From assembly GCF_013041615.1 (NCBI RefSeq), contig NZ_JABEPQ010000005.1:231924-295923 (forward strand): a stretch of DNA of 64,000 bases, read 5' to 3'. The translations under genes and the position numbers were made by a program. The notes under the pieces were generated by a model. That model was not told the DNA's origin and searched no databases. It was given only the letters and a program-made list of their open reading frames with translations. Source of the DNA: Knoellia koreensis. Lineage in GTDB: Bacteria; Actinomycetota; Actinomycetes; Actinomycetales; Dermatophilaceae. Positions 16,553 to 26,724 of this stretch are shown here, in pieces (positions within the stretch are counted from its first letter, which is position 1; every line of letters begins with the position of its first letter).

Positions 16553-19390
16553 ATGGCTGCGGTCGTGGAGCGCGAGGCACCGGCCGGTATGCCGCGTGGC
16601 GACGCCCGCGCGGACGTCCCGTCCTCGCGGTGGTCACGATGGGTGGCATCGTGGCGGGTGGCGCTGCGGATGGCGCGACGCGACCTGCGCCGGCACCGCG
16701 GGCGGGCCGTGCTGGTGTTCGTCATGGTGGCGCTGCCAGTCGGGCTGCTCGTGGGAGGACTGGCGTTCAGCACCTCAGGGATGGTGACGGCGGCCGAACG
16801 CATCCCGGTCTCCTTGGGCACGGCGCAGGGCATGCTGCGCGGACCGAACGCACGCGTGGTCTGGCAGACCGCCGACCCCGATGTCGGCTATGGCACCGCG
16901 GACGGTGAGCAGCCGCCGCCTGAGGCCACCCCGGTGCCGGGCTTCGACCCGGGCGCTGGTGGCACCTCCGGCAACGCCGCCGCTCTTGAGCGGCTCACTG
17001 GCGGTGTCGTGGTCCCCGTCGGGTCGGAGACGGTGCGTCGCGTCCTCGACGACCGGCGCTCGCGCATCACGACCGTGGAGAACCTCGACCTGGCGAGCGT
17101 CGACCTCGGCACGAAGGCGGTGCTGCGGTCGGGGCGATGGGCCAAGGACAACACCGAGATCGTCGCCACGTCGTTCGGGGTCAGCCGCGGCATGCCGACG
17201 TCGGGCACCGCCCTCCTGCGATCCGGCGGCAAGGACTTCCGGGTCACCGTCGTCGGGGTGGCCGACTACTTCACCAGCTGGGGTGGCCAGCCGGACGCCG
17301 TGACGGCGGCGCCGTTCAATGCCGCGAGCGTGATGGACTGGAGCTACCTCGTGCTCCGGGACACCGCGATCCCGTACTCGGAGGTCAAGCGGCTCAACGG
17401 CTACGGGTTCCAGGTGATGAGCGCTGACGTGCTGCGGCACCCACCGACGGAAGCCGAGCTGCCCCCGCAGATCCAGCAGGTCTCCAACAGCAGTGCCGAC
17501 GACGTGCGCGTGACCGTCGCGGTGGGCGGCGTCATGCTCCTGCTGGTCACCACGCTGCTCGTCTCGCCGGCCTTCGCCGTGGCGGCCTCCCGCCAGCGGC
17601 GCACCCTCGCTCTCGCGGCCAGCAACGGCGCCGAGACCCGTCAGCTGCGACGGACCGTGCTCGCCCAGGCGCTGGTCCTCGGTGTCCTGTCCGCGCTGGT
17701 GGCGGCCGTGCTTGCGCTCGCCGGGTTGCGCGCCGTCATGTGGGGCTGGGTGGCGGTGCGGCCGTGGACCACGTTCCGGTTCTTCGAGCTGCCCGTGTGG
17801 GCGGTCGTGGCAGTCGTGCTCATGGCCGTCGTGAGCGTGCTCATCGCGGCACTCATCCCGTCGATGCGGCTCGGGCGCCTCGACATCGTCGGAGTCATGA
17901 AGGGACAGAACGTCTCACCCCGCCTGAACCGGATCCTGCCGGTGCTGGGTGCGCTGATGGCCGGCGGTGGCGGCATCGGTCTCGTGCTGACCGTGGCCCG
18001 GCGGACGTCGGAGATCCCCGTGATGCTGATGGCGATCGTCCTCGTGGTGGGTGCGCTGCTGCTCGTGCCGCTCCTGCTCGTGACGGCCGGCCGCCTGACC
18101 GCGAACCTGCCGGTCGCGCCTCGACTCGCCGCCCGGGACGCCTCACGGCACCGCACGCGCGCCGTCCCCACCGTCGCCGCGATCATGGCGGGGGCAATCG
18201 CATTGACCACGTTCGGGATCGGGCTGGCCAGCGACAGCGAGCAGCAACGACGTGACTACCGCCCGCAGCTGCCCGCAGGCATGGGCCAGCTCTACGTCAA
18301 CGGCGACCCCGCGAACGGCAGCCAGACCGAGGACGACCTCACCAGCGCAGAACGCCTGGTCCGCTCGGTGGCGCCGACCCTGAGCCTGGTCCGGTTCGGC
18401 ATGGTCACGGCGCCGTACGACCCGACCAACCCCTCGGCGCCCACCCGGTTCGTGACTGCCGTCCCGCCGAGCTGCACCGTAGAGCAGTCGATAACCGGCG
18501 CGGAAGCCCTCCCCGACGGTCGGTCGAAGTGCGGCCGTCTCGGGACGAACTCGCAGTACACGGTCGGAGTCCTGCCCGCCGACGAGATCATCCGCCTCGC
18601 CAGCCTGACCGGCGATGACGCGACACGGATCAGGAACGGCGGCATCCTCGTCCGCGACCGCGGCCTGGTCGCCGGGGGAAAGGTGGCCATGGCAGCCGGC
18701 ACCTTCAAGGTAGACGCCCAGGGCATCACCAACGCCGTGGACGTGACCCGCACCGACCAGGTGCCCGCCGTGGTTGGGGGCCTTCCCTTCGGCTCGACCA
18801 TGTACCACGGGATCGTGAGCGACAAGACCGCCACGACGCTCGGGTGGCCGGTCGGCCAGTACATGCTGCTGCTGCGCAACCCGGACGGTGCCATCAGTGG
18901 AGCCGACGAGAAGGCCCTGACCGAGGTCCTCGACGAGAACACGCTCTACGTCGAGCGCGGCTTCACCCGCGACGACGCGCTCTTCATGGCGGTCATGTTT
19001 GGTGCTTTCGCCCTGCTGCTGGTCATCGTCACGCTGATCTCGACCGCCTTGGCGCTGGCCGAGCAGCAGACCGACCTCGGCACCCTCGCCGCCGTGGGCG
19101 CCACCCGAGGCACCCGCCGCCGGTTCGCCGCCGCGCAGGCCGCCACGGTCGCGTTCCTCGGCGCACTCGTCGGCATCGCGGTCGGGCTCGCCCCCGGCAT
19201 CGCGATCACCTACCCCCTCACCACCGTGACCTGGAACCCCGAGACCGGCGAGCAGCTCCACCAGGACCCGATCACCGTCATCCCCTGGCTCCACCTGGGC
19301 CTCGTCCTCGTCGGCGTCCCCCTCATCGCGGCACTCATCGCGGCCGTCGCGATCCGTCGCGCCCCGACCATGACGCGCCGCGCAGGCTGA
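16553..19390 (+). CDS. FtsX-type ABC transporter permease (paralogue 1)
   Basis: 945-residue permease with a cytoplasmic N-terminus, one helix near 55-75, a large exported domain, three helices around 320-440, two more around 460-510, a second exported domain, and three C-terminal helices (about 800-935). Both FtsX repeats contain the usual small-residue-rich core (RQRRTLALAASNGAETRQL and EQQTDLGTLAAVGATRGTRRR). The N-terminal stretch RWSRWVASWRVALRMARRDL is identical to that of the next gene, so the two arose by tandem duplication. GMPRGD at residues ~10-15 is encoded by a GTATGCCG motif. Exported substrate unknown; peptide antibiotic efflux is the usual guess. Confidence 0.92.
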   Translation: MAAVVEREAPAGMPRGDARADVPSSRWSRWVASWRVALRMARRDLRRHRGRAVLVFVMVALPVGLLVGGLAFSTSGMVTAAERIPVSLGTAQGMLRGPNARVVWQTADPDVGYGTADGEQPPPEATPVPGFDPGAGGTSGNAAALERLTGGVVVPVGSETVRRVLDDRRSRITTVENLDLASVDLGTKAVLRSGRWAKDNTEIVATSFGVSRGMPTSGTALLRSGGKDFRVTVVGVADYFTSWGGQPDAVTAAPFNAASVMDWSYLVLRDTAIPYSEVKRLNGYGFQVMSADVLRHPPTEAELPPQIQQVSNSSADDVRVTVAVGGVMLLLVTTLLVSPAFAVAASRQRRTLALAASNGAETRQLRRTVLAQALVLGVLSALVAAVLALAGLRAVMWGWVAVRPWTTFRFFELPVWAVVAVVLMAVVSVLIAALIPSMRLGRLDIVGVMKGQNVSPRLNRILPVLGALMAGGGGIGLVLTVARRTSEIPVMLMAIVLVVGALLLVPLLLVTAGRLTANLPVAPRLAARDASRHRTRAVPTVAAIMAGAIALTTFGIGLASDSEQQRRDYRPQLPAGMGQLYVNGDPANGSQTEDDLTSAERLVRSVAPTLSLVRFGMVTAPYDPTNPSAPTRFVTAVPPSCTVEQSITGAEALPDGRSKCGRLGTNSQYTVGVLPADEIIRLASLTGDDATRIRNGGILVRDRGLVAGGKVAMAAGTFKVDAQGITNAVDVTRTDQVPAVVGGLPFGSTMYHGIVSDKTATTLGWPVGQYMLLLRNPDGAISGADEKALTEVLDENTLYVERGFTRDDALFMAVMFGAFALLLVIVTLISTALALAEQQTDLGTLAAVGATRGTRRRFAAAQAATVAFLGALVGIAVGLAPGIAITYPLTTVTWNPETGEQLHQDPITVIPWLHLGLVLVGVPLIAALIAAVAIRRAPTMTRRAG

Positions 19391-19394
19391 CGCG

Positions 19395-22251
19395 ATGGCG
19401 ACCGTGACGGAGTCACAAACCACGGCGGGTATGCCGCGTGGTGACGCGCCGGCGGACCTCACCTCCACGAGGTGGTCGAGGTGGGTGGCGTCCTGGCGGG
19501 TCGCGTTGCGGATGGCGCGGCGGGACCTACGCCGCCACAAGGGCCGAGCGGTGCTGGTGTTCCTCATGGTCGCGATCCCCGTCGCCCTCATCACCGGCGG
19601 CGCCACCCTGAGCGCCACGGGCGAGACGGACGCGGGTGACCGAGTGATGCTCCAGATGGGATCGGGCCAGGCCCTGCTCACCGGACCGGACGTCGGGCAG
19701 GTGGCCCAGCTCCCCGATGCCATGGGCATGCTGGCTTATGGCCAGGAGCGTCCTGCCACGCAGGTTCCCGGGTTCGCGGCCGGTCAGGACAGTGCCGCCA
19801 ACGCCAAGGCCCTCAGCACCCTCGTTGGCCAACCCGTGGTCGCCAGCCAGGACATCCAGGTGCGAATGCTCAAGGGAGACAGGAGGATTCGCGTCAACGG
19901 ACTCGTCCTCGACCCGCGGCAGGTCGACCTCGGGGCCAAGGCCAAGCTCACCAGCGGTCGTTGGGGTGACAACCCCGACGAGGTGGTCGTGACCCCGGCA
20001 GGTGAGGCAGCCGGCATACCCACCTCTGGAACGGTCACGCTGTCCTCCGGCGGCGCGGCGCACGAGGTGACCGTCGTCGGGGTCGCGACCGCACTGTCCG
20101 AGGGCCTCCCACCCGACTTCGTCATCCCCGCTCTGCCCGAGGCGTTCGGCAGCGACGCCACCTCGTTCGGGGGCGCCTCCTGGATCGTCACCGGCGACCC
20201 GGTCGACTGGGCGGAGGTGAAGCGGCTCAACACGTACGGCTTCACCGTCCTGAGCCGGGCCGTCCTGGCGAACCCGCCACCGGAGAGCGAGATCGCCCGC
20301 GAGCTGCGCGACACAGGCGACACCGGCCAGCGCACCGACCGCATGATCGCGGTCATCGGGGGCGTGTGCCTCTTCATCCTCACCACTCTGCTCGTCGGAC
20401 CGGCCTTCGCGGTCGGCGCGGCCCGGCAACGACGCACCCTCGCGCTCGCCGCGGTCAATGGCGCCGACGTCCGGCAGCTCCAACGCACCGTGCTCGCCCA
20501 GGCGCTGCTCCTCGGCGTCGTGTCCGCCCTGGGGGGGCGCCGCGCTCGGGCTGGCCGTCACGTGGGGCGGCCTTCGCTGGTGGGCGCGGGTCGACCCCCA
20601 GTCGCCGTATGCCGCGGTGCCACTCGACCTGCCGTGGTCGGCGTTGGCCATCGTCGTGCCGTGCGCTGTCGTGAGCGCCCTCGTGGCGGCCAAGCTCCCG
20701 GCCATGCGGCTCGGCCGTCTCGACATCATCGGCGTGATGCGCGGGCAGACGGTGTCCCCGCCGCTCGGGCGCACGCTGCCCATCGTGGGCGTCGTCCTGG
20801 CCGGAGTCGGTGCCGCGGCGGTGCTGACCGGGGCGCCGATGCAGTCCGGCGGCGACTACCGCGTGGGGTTCGGGTCGGTGGGGCTGGTGCTGGGAGTCCT
20901 GTGCCTCGTCCCGGCGCTGCTCGTCTTCCTGGGCAGGGTGTCGGCACGCTGGCCGATCTCGATCCGCATGGCGACGCGGGACGCGGCCCGCCACCGCAGC
21001 CGGGCCACGCCGACGGTGGCCGCGATCCTCGCGGCCGTGGCCGCCATCACGATCATGAGCATCGGGCTGTCCAGCGACACCCGGCAGCAGCGGGCCGAGT
21101 ACGTGCCCCAGGCGCTGCCCGGCGAAGGCACGATCTCGACGTGGGACGCCGAGAGCCGGCTGTCGGCCGACGCCGCCCTGCGTCCAGTCGCCGGCACGGT
21201 GCGCGCGACGCCGCTGCTCGTCGTCCGCGGCGTCGACGACCCGCTGGCCGGGCCGATGTCCCCGACACCGGCGAAACCGCAGCCCTTCGTCGCCGCGGTC
21301 CCCGACGGGTGCACTGCCGAGCAGTCGATCTGGGACACCGGGTCCGGCCAGAACTGCATCCGTCTCGGCACGATGGCCTACGACAACGCCTTCATCGGGG
21401 TGCTGCCCGCGGCCGAGATCGCGGCGCGGCTCGGGCTCACTGCCGACCAGGCTCGCGCGGTGCGCGAGGGGGCCATCGCGGTGGCCGTCCCGTCGCTGCG
21501 GAACGAGCGGTCGGTGCGGCTGGCGTCGGGCACGTTCGTCATGGACCAGACCACCTACGCGCCCAGCCAGGTCAAGACGACTCGCACCGACGAGCTGCCC
21601 GTCGTGCCGGTGGCCGCCGTCCACCGCGGCGACGGCGCCATGCCGGCCCAGACCGGTGCCTTCGTGACTCCGGAGACCGCTCGCCGACTGGGTTGGCCGA
21701 CGGTGCAGACCATGCTGCTGCTTCGCGCGCCCGACGGTGGAGCCATCGACGAGGCGACGGAGAAGCAGGTCGACGAGACCCTCGGTGCCGAGAGTGAGGG
21801 CCTCTATGTCGAGCGCGGGTTCCAGCGCTACGACGCGACGATCATGCGGGTCCTCATGGGGGTCGGAGCCGCCCTGGTGCTCATCGTGACCCTCATCGCC
21901 ACCGCGCTGTCGCTGGCCGAGCAGCAACGCGACCTGGGCACCCTGGCCGCGGTCGGAGCGACCCGCGGGACCCGGCGTCGGTTCGCCGCCGTCCAGGCAA
22001 CGGTGACCGGTCTGCTGGGCGCCCTGTGCGGGGTGGCGGTCGGACTCGTCGCGGGCACCGCGCTGGCGTTCCCGCTGACGACGGGGCAGTTCACCGACCC
22101 GGCGACCGGAGCGACCCGGACCAACGGGCCCTACCTCTCGGTGCCGTGGCCCTGGCTGCTGCTCGTGGCGGTTGTCGTGCCCGTGGTCGCCGGTCTCATC
22201 GCAGCGGCGGCCATCCGGCGCGAACCGACCATGACCCGCCGCGCAAGCTGA
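19395..22251 (+). pseudogene. FtsX-type ABC transporter permease (paralogue 2), frameshifted
   Basis: The reading frame starting at ATG 19395 encodes a close paralogue of the preceding permease up to about residue 379 (VVSALGG), then loses homology. Homology resumes in the +1 frame from the same point (AALGLAVTWGGLRWWARVDP) and runs to the stop at 22251. Restored, the protein would be about 951 residues, nearly the same length as its 945-residue neighbour. The break sits exactly in a run of seven G at 20531-20537; six G would restore the frame. Either the gene is broken, the tract is variable in the population, or this is a homopolymer sequencing error. All downstream FtsX features remain intact, which favours a recent or artefactual lesion. 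Confidence 0.85.
20531..20537 (+). other. G7 homopolymer at the frameshift site
   Basis: CTGGGGGGGCGCC: read with six G the two permease frames join as LGGAALG; with seven the frame shifts into a long Arg-rich non-homologous tail. It lies in the third hydrophobic segment of the first FtsX core. Confidence 0.85.
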
Positions 22252-22264
22252 CCCGCCTCGGCGC

Positions 22265-22335
22265 CAAAACGGGGGTTGCTGGCGTGAAACGGGGCCAAAT
22301 GACGCCCGTTTTGTGTCAGCAACCCCCGTATTGCG
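22265..22335. repeat. Palindromic element family A, copy 1
   Basis: Left arm 22265-22293 (CAAAACGGGGGTTGCTGG...GAAACGGG) pairs imperfectly with 22305-22335 (CCCGTTTTGTGTCAGCAACC...). The arms share the family A consensus CGCAAAACGGGGGTTGC-GCATGAAACGGG with the copies at 35909 and 57812. This copy lies between two rightward genes, 13 bases after the permease stop, so it can act as a terminator but not for a convergent pair. Confidence 0.85.
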
Positions 22336-22389
22336 GGAAGCGCGCGGGCGGGCCTGCCGGGGCCCGGTCCGTGGGGCAGGATGGGTGAC

Positions 22390-23025
22390 ATGAGCGACCA
22401 GCCCACGCAGCCGCAGCACGACCAGCAGTCGACCTCCCAGCCGGACCCCCAGTCCGGTCAGCAGTCGGGTCGGCCGGACGACGGTGACCAGCGCGTCGTC
22501 GTCGTGACCCAGGACGGCATGGGCGTCGCCCAGCCCGACGAGGACCAGGACGGTCCCGCCAACCCGGCCTCACAGGTCGAGCAGCCGGCCAAGGTCATGC
22601 GGATCGGGTCGATGGTCAAGCAGCTGCTCGACGAGGTGCGCAACTCCCCGCTCGACGACGCCGGTCGCGCCCGCCTCGCGGAGATCCACCGCCGGTCGAT
22701 CAAGGAGCTCGAGGACGGTCTCGCGCCCGAGCTGATCGACGAGCTCGAGCGGATCTCCTTGCCCTTCACCGAGGACGACACCCCCACCGACGCCGAGCTG
22801 CGGATCGCGCAGGCCCAGCTCGTGGGCTGGCTCGAGGGCCTCTTCCACGGCATCCAGACCGCTCTCGTCGCCCAGCAGATGGCCGCCCAGCAGCAGCTCA
22901 CCCAGATGCGTCGCGCGCTCCCGCCCGGCGCCGCACCGCAAGGTGCGCCCGGGCAGATGCCGGGAGCACCCGGCATACCGACCGACTCGGGTGAGTCGAG
23001 CGGCCCCACCGGCCAGTATCTCTAG
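22390..23025 (+). CDS. bpa: Bacterial proteasome activator Bpa (PafE)
   Basis: 211-residue ATP-independent activator of the actinobacterial 20S proteasome. A disordered Gln/Pro/Ser-rich N-terminus (about 1-60) precedes the conserved helical domain (KVMRIGSMVKQLLDEVRNSP through EDGLAPELIDELERISLPF and DAELRIAQAQLVGWLEGLFHG). The tail is Pro/Gly-rich and ends in exactly GQYL, the motif that docks into the proteasome alpha-ring pockets and opens the gate. It therefore predicts a proteasome (prcBA) elsewhere in this genome. ATG 22390 is preferred over the in-frame ATG 22381 on spacing to the purine-rich stretch. A palindrome of family A lies upstream. Confidence 0.93.
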   Translation: MSDQPTQPQHDQQSTSQPDPQSGQQSGRPDDGDQRVVVVTQDGMGVAQPDEDQDGPANPASQVEQPAKVMRIGSMVKQLLDEVRNSPLDDAGRARLAEIHRRSIKELEDGLAPELIDELERISLPFTEDDTPTDAELRIAQAQLVGWLEGLFHGIQTALVAQQMAAQQQLTQMRRALPPGAAPQGAPGQMPGAPGIPTDSGESSGPTGQYL

Positions 23026-23028
23026 GAC

Positions 23029-24309
23029 TCACCCCGCCGGGACGAGGTCGCCGCGCGCGATGCGCGGCAGGGGCGACAGCCAGGCGTATGCCGCGGCGAG
23101 CACCCCGACGCAGGTCAGCGCCAGCATCGCGTGGGGCACGGTGAGGCGTTCGGCGAGCTGGCCTGCGACGAGGGCTCCGAGGGTCCAGCCGACGCCCCAC
23201 GACAGCATGCGGCCGGCGGTGTTGACCCGGCTCAGCAGGTGCTCCGGCGTGACCTGCTGGCGGTACGTCAGCGAGTTGATGATGACCACCTGGTAGGCCA
23301 GGCCCCACACCACCATGAGGACGCAGGCGACGACCCAGTTCGTGGCGAGCGCGACCGCGATGCCGGCCACGGCCGACACAGGGATGGCGGCGAGGGTCAG
23401 GCTGGCGGGGGTCCAACGGCGCAACAGTCGCGGCGTGAGAGCGGACGCCGCGATGCCGCCGACGCCCCACACGGAGAACACCAGCCCGAACCGCCAGCCC
23501 GACGTGCCGATGCCCAGAGTCCGGTCGGCCCACGGCACCCACAGCGCGACCCAGCCGGCGCCGGCGATCGACTGGAGCATGCCGATGAGGGTGTTGGACC
23601 GCACGCCGGGGTGACGCCAGAGGAAGGACAACCCTTCGCGGATCTCGGCGAAAACCCTTGCGGTGGCTTGCTTTCCGCCGGGGCCGGCGGCTGCGGCGGC
23701 GCGCTCGCGGGGCAGCGACATGGCCCGGCCGATGGAGCGCACGAGGAGCGCCGAGACGAGGAACGTGAGGGCGTCGAAGAACAGCACGTCGGCCGGGTGC
23801 ATGACCGCGAGCGCGACACCGACGGCGGCCGGCACCGTGAGGTCGAGGACACCACCGAAACCCCACACCGCGGCATTCGCCTCGCCCACCCGGTCGCGTC
23901 CGACGAGCACCGGCAGCGCGCCGAAGTTCGCGCCGTCGAAGAACGTGAACAGCGCCTGCGCCACGAACCCGGCCACCAGCACGTGCGGCACGGTGAGGTG
24001 CCCGAGCCACCACGCAACCGGCACCGACCCGATGATGGCGACGTTGGCGAAATCGGCCGTGACCATGACGCGCTTGCGGTCGAACCGGTCGCCGACGACA
24101 CCCGAGAACAGCCCGAACAGCAGGTAGGGCAACGCCTCCAGCATCGTCGTGAGCGCGGTGAGCCCGGGCGAGCTGCTGAGCCGGTAGACCAGGACCGGCA
24201 TGGCGACCGCCGTCGCGAGCGACCCGGTGAGCGAAGCCATCCGCGCGGTCCAGTAGCGGCGGAAGTCGCGGTCGGAACGCAGCGGAGTCGAGGTGGCGGG
24301 GGCGGTCAC
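23029..24309 (-). CDS. MFS transporter (EntS/MFS_3-like)
   Basis: 426-residue major facilitator starting at GTG with 10-12 helices. The motif GVVGDRFDRKRVMVTADFANV (about 65-85) is the loop 2-3 signature of the MFS_3/enterobactin-exporter-like group, and GLAYQVVIINSLTYRQQVTPEHLLSRVN in the C-terminal half is also typical of that group. Probably an efflux pump or siderophore exporter. It converges on bpa with only 3 bases between the stops and no hairpin. Confidence 0.88.
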   Translation of the reverse strand: MTAPATSTPLRSDRDFRRYWTARMASLTGSLATAVAMPVLVYRLSSSPGLTALTTMLEALPYLLFGLFSGVVGDRFDRKRVMVTADFANVAIIGSVPVAWWLGHLTVPHVLVAGFVAQALFTFFDGANFGALPVLVGRDRVGEANAAVWGFGGVLDLTVPAAVGVALAVMHPADVLFFDALTFLVSALLVRSIGRAMSLPRERAAAAAGPGGKQATARVFAEIREGLSFLWRHPGVRSNTLIGMLQSIAGAGWVALWVPWADRTLGIGTSGWRFGLVFSVWGVGGIAASALTPRLLRRWTPASLTLAAIPVSAVAGIAVALATNWVVACVLMVVWGLAYQVVIINSLTYRQQVTPEHLLSRVNTAGRMLSWGVGWTLGALVAGQLAERLTVPHAMLALTCVGVLAAAYAWLSPLPRIARGDLVPAG

Positions 24310-24403
24310 CAGGACAGTCTGACGGTTGAAGTGGGGCTCACCTCAACCGAGATTCGGGTATGCCGCGTGGTCGCCTCGGGTGCCCAAGGAGCCAGCGCCC
24401 TAC

Positions 24404-24955
24404 TCAGGCCTGCCAGACCTCGGCCTCGGTCACGAACGCCGAGCTGCTGGGCCGCTCGGGTGTGCCGCCACGCGTGACGCGGCCCGGCAGTCGATGGCCC
24501 TTGAGGCGGATCGCGCCGTCCGCGCACGGACCGAGGACGAGGCTCAGGCTGTGCGGCACCCCGCCGAGCGGGAAGTCGTCGGTGGCGAACGTGCGCCGGT
24601 CCATCACCTCGGTGACCTCGACGGCCAGGTCGCCCGCCTGCGCCCGCATCCCCGTGGCGAGGTCGATCTCGACCTTGGCGCGGGCGCGGCGCACGAGGGG
24701 CACCGACCAGGGCAGCCCGTCGAGCTCGGGGAAGTGCCGCACGAAGTGGTCGGCCAGCCACATCCCGAGCCCCCGGTCGCTGCCGTAGACGGTGACGCCC
24801 GTGGGCTGCCACAGGACGATGGCCGTTCCGCGCCCGTGCGTGGACCAGTCGACCCACCAGCACGAGACGTATGCCGTGCACGCACCGGCGTCGTCGAACA
24901 GCTGCACCGCCGGGTTGGCACCGACGAGGATCGGCTTGCGCGTCATCGCCCGCAT
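24404..24955 (-). CDS. Uncharacterised protein
   Basis: About 183 residues, no family recognised. Predicted soluble and of mixed alpha/beta character, with several Trp residues (VSCWWVDWSTHGRGTAIVLW near the N-terminus) and a Pro/Gly/Arg-rich region before the C-terminus. Starts at 24946 (MTRKP), 24955 (MRAM) or TTG 24982 are possible; none has a strong ribosome site, and 24955 is a compromise. It follows the MFS gene on the same strand with a 94-base gap holding one GTATGCCG, and is divergent from the DUF885 gene. Confidence 0.6.
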   Translation of the reverse strand: MRAMTRKPILVGANPAVQLFDDAGACTAYVSCWWVDWSTHGRGTAIVLWQPTGVTVYGSDRGLGMWLADHFVRHFPELDGLPWSVPLVRRARAKVEIDLATGMRAQAGDLAVEVTEVMDRRTFATDDFPLGGVPHSLSLVLGPCADGAIRLKGHRLPGRVTRGGTPERPSSSAFVTEAEVWQA

Positions 24956-25053
24956 GGTCGAGGCAAGAATCGGCCGAGGCAATGGTTTCGACCAGGACCG
25001 AAACCCCGCCCGCGGGTGCCGGGAAGCCGGCCACGCGGCATACAGTCACGCCC

Positions 25054-26724
25054 ATGAGTGACACGACCTCCGGCAGCGACGCCGTCCGCACCCTGGCCGA
25101 CGAGTTCCACGAGTGGGAGTTCGCGAACAGCCCGACGTGGGCCCACATGATGGGCGACTACGGCTACGCCGACCGGTTCGAGGACGCCACCCGCGCCGCG
25201 GAGGACGCGACGATCGCAGCGGCGCGCGGCTTCGCCGAACGCGCGCGGGCGATCCCGGACGACGGGCTCACCGACCAGGACAAGATCACCCGCGACATGG
25301 TCGCGTTCGACGCGGACAGCCAGGCCGACGTCGCGGAAGGCCGGTTGGCGGAGCTGTCAGCCGACCCGATCTTCGGCATCCAGGTCGACCTGCAGATCAC
25401 CGCGCCGATGCTGGCGCTGCCGACGGTGGAGGTGGCCGAGGCGCTGCCCGCGAAGTACCGCGCGATGGGGCAGCACCTGTCCGACCTGGCTGAGCGCCAC
25501 CGCGAGGGCGTCGCCAACGGCCGGGTGCCGGCACGGTTTGCGGTCGACGGGGTCGTGGGGCAGATCGACGAGTGGCTCGCGACCGACCTCGACGACGACC
25601 CGATGCTCACGACCGCCACCGCGCCCGAAGGTCTCGACGCCGACGAGTGGCGCCAGTCGCTGCGCGCCGCGATCGAGGAGTCGCTGCGGCCCGGGCTCGC
25701 CCGCTTCCGTGAGGTGCTGCGCGACGAGGTCGCTCCCATCGCCCGCGACGACGACCACGTGGGGCTGCTCCACGTGCCCGGCGGGCCCGCGGCATACACC
25801 GCCCTCCTCGCCCACCACACGACGACTTCCCTTGGGGCGCAAGAGATCCACGACATCGGGCTCGCCCAGATCGCCAAGCTCGACGAGGAGTATGCCGCGC
25901 TCGGCCAGGAGGTCTTCGGGGTCGACGACCCGGCGGCCGTCCGGGAGCGGCTGCGCAGCGACCCCGAGGGTCGGCACACCAGCGCCGAGGACATCGTCGC
26001 CGCCTCGGAGGCCGCGTTCGCCAAGGCGCGGGAGGCGATGCCGCAGTGGTTCGGCCGCCTGCCGAAGGCCGAGTGCATCGTCCAGGCGACCACCCACGGC
26101 GCTGCCGCGTACTACTACCCGCCGGCCGACGACGGCTCGCGGCCGGGCACGTTCTTCGTCAACACCGAGCCGCCGTCGCGGTGGGGGCGCCACGAGATCG
26201 AGGCGCTGGCCTACCACGAGGGCATCCCCGGCCACCACCTTCAGCTCGCCATCGCCACCGAGCTGACCGACCTGCCGGACTACCGGCGGCACGTCAACTT
26301 CAACGCCTACGCCGAGGGCTGGGGCCTCTACACCGAGCGGCTCGCCGACGAGATGGGCCTCTACTCCGGCCAGCTCGAGCGGCTCGGCATGCTGACGATG
26401 GACTCGATGCGGGCGTGCCGGCTCGTCGTCGACACCGGCATCCACGCCCTCGGCTGGTCGCGGCAGCAGGCGGTCGACTACATGGCCGCACACTGCGCCA
26501 TGGCCGTCGAGGGTGTGCAGGCCGAGATCGACCGGTACATCACGCACCCCGGCCAGGCCACGAGCTACATGATCGGGCGGCTCGAGCTGCTGCGCATCCG
26601 GGCCGAGGCCAAGCAGCGGCAGGGCGAGGCGTTCGAGGTCAGCGCGTTCCACGACGCGGTGCTCGACTCCGGCTCGATGCCGCTGACGGTGCTCGAGCAG
26701 GTCGTCGAGACCCGCCTCGCCTGA
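25054..26724 (+). CDS. DUF885 family protein (putative metallopeptidase-like)
   Basis: 556-residue DUF885 protein. The diagnostic segment is ALAYHEGIPGHHLQLAIATEL (about residues 387-407), whose His/Glu set resembles a metal site, followed by YAEGWGLYTERLADEMG and the C-terminal GQATSYMIGRLELLRIR. No signal peptide; the protein begins with a short polar leader then LADEFHEWEFANSPTWAHMMG. Family members are annotated as putative carboxypeptidases or hydrolases, but the activity is not well established. The stop lies at the edge of palindromic element E1. Confidence 0.88.
   Translation: MSDTTSGSDAVRTLADEFHEWEFANSPTWAHMMGDYGYADRFEDATRAAEDATIAAARGFAERARAIPDDGLTDQDKITRDMVAFDADSQADVAEGRLAELSADPIFGIQVDLQITAPMLALPTVEVAEALPAKYRAMGQHLSDLAERHREGVANGRVPARFAVDGVVGQIDEWLATDLDDDPMLTTATAPEGLDADEWRQSLRAAIEESLRPGLARFREVLRDEVAPIARDDDHVGLLHVPGGPAAYTALLAHHTTTSLGAQEIHDIGLAQIAKLDEEYAALGQEVFGVDDPAAVRERLRSDPEGRHTSAEDIVAASEAAFAKAREAMPQWFGRLPKAECIVQATTHGAAAYYYPPADDGSRPGTFFVNTEPPSRWGRHEIEALAYHEGIPGHHLQLAIATELTDLPDYRRHVNFNAYAEGWGLYTERLADEMGLYSGQLERLGMLTMDSMRACRLVVDTGIHALGWSRQQAVDYMAAHCAMAVEGVQAEIDRYITHPGQATSYMIGRLELLRIRAEAKQRQGEAFEVSAFHDAVLDSGSMPLTVLEQVVETRLA

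Noticed and set aside
19395..19500. Tandem MPRGD sequences at the N-termini of the two permeases as a targeting signal
   Set aside because: Both are encoded by GTATGCCGCGTGG and similar MPRG segments occur at unrelated positions (for example the HAD C-terminus), so they reflect the DNA motif rather than a protein signal.
20455..20600. Programmed ribosomal frameshifting as the explanation for the split permease
   Set aside because: The G7 run is not a recognised slippery heptamer with a downstream pseudoknot, and the paralogous gene next door is read without a shift. Error or mutation is simpler.
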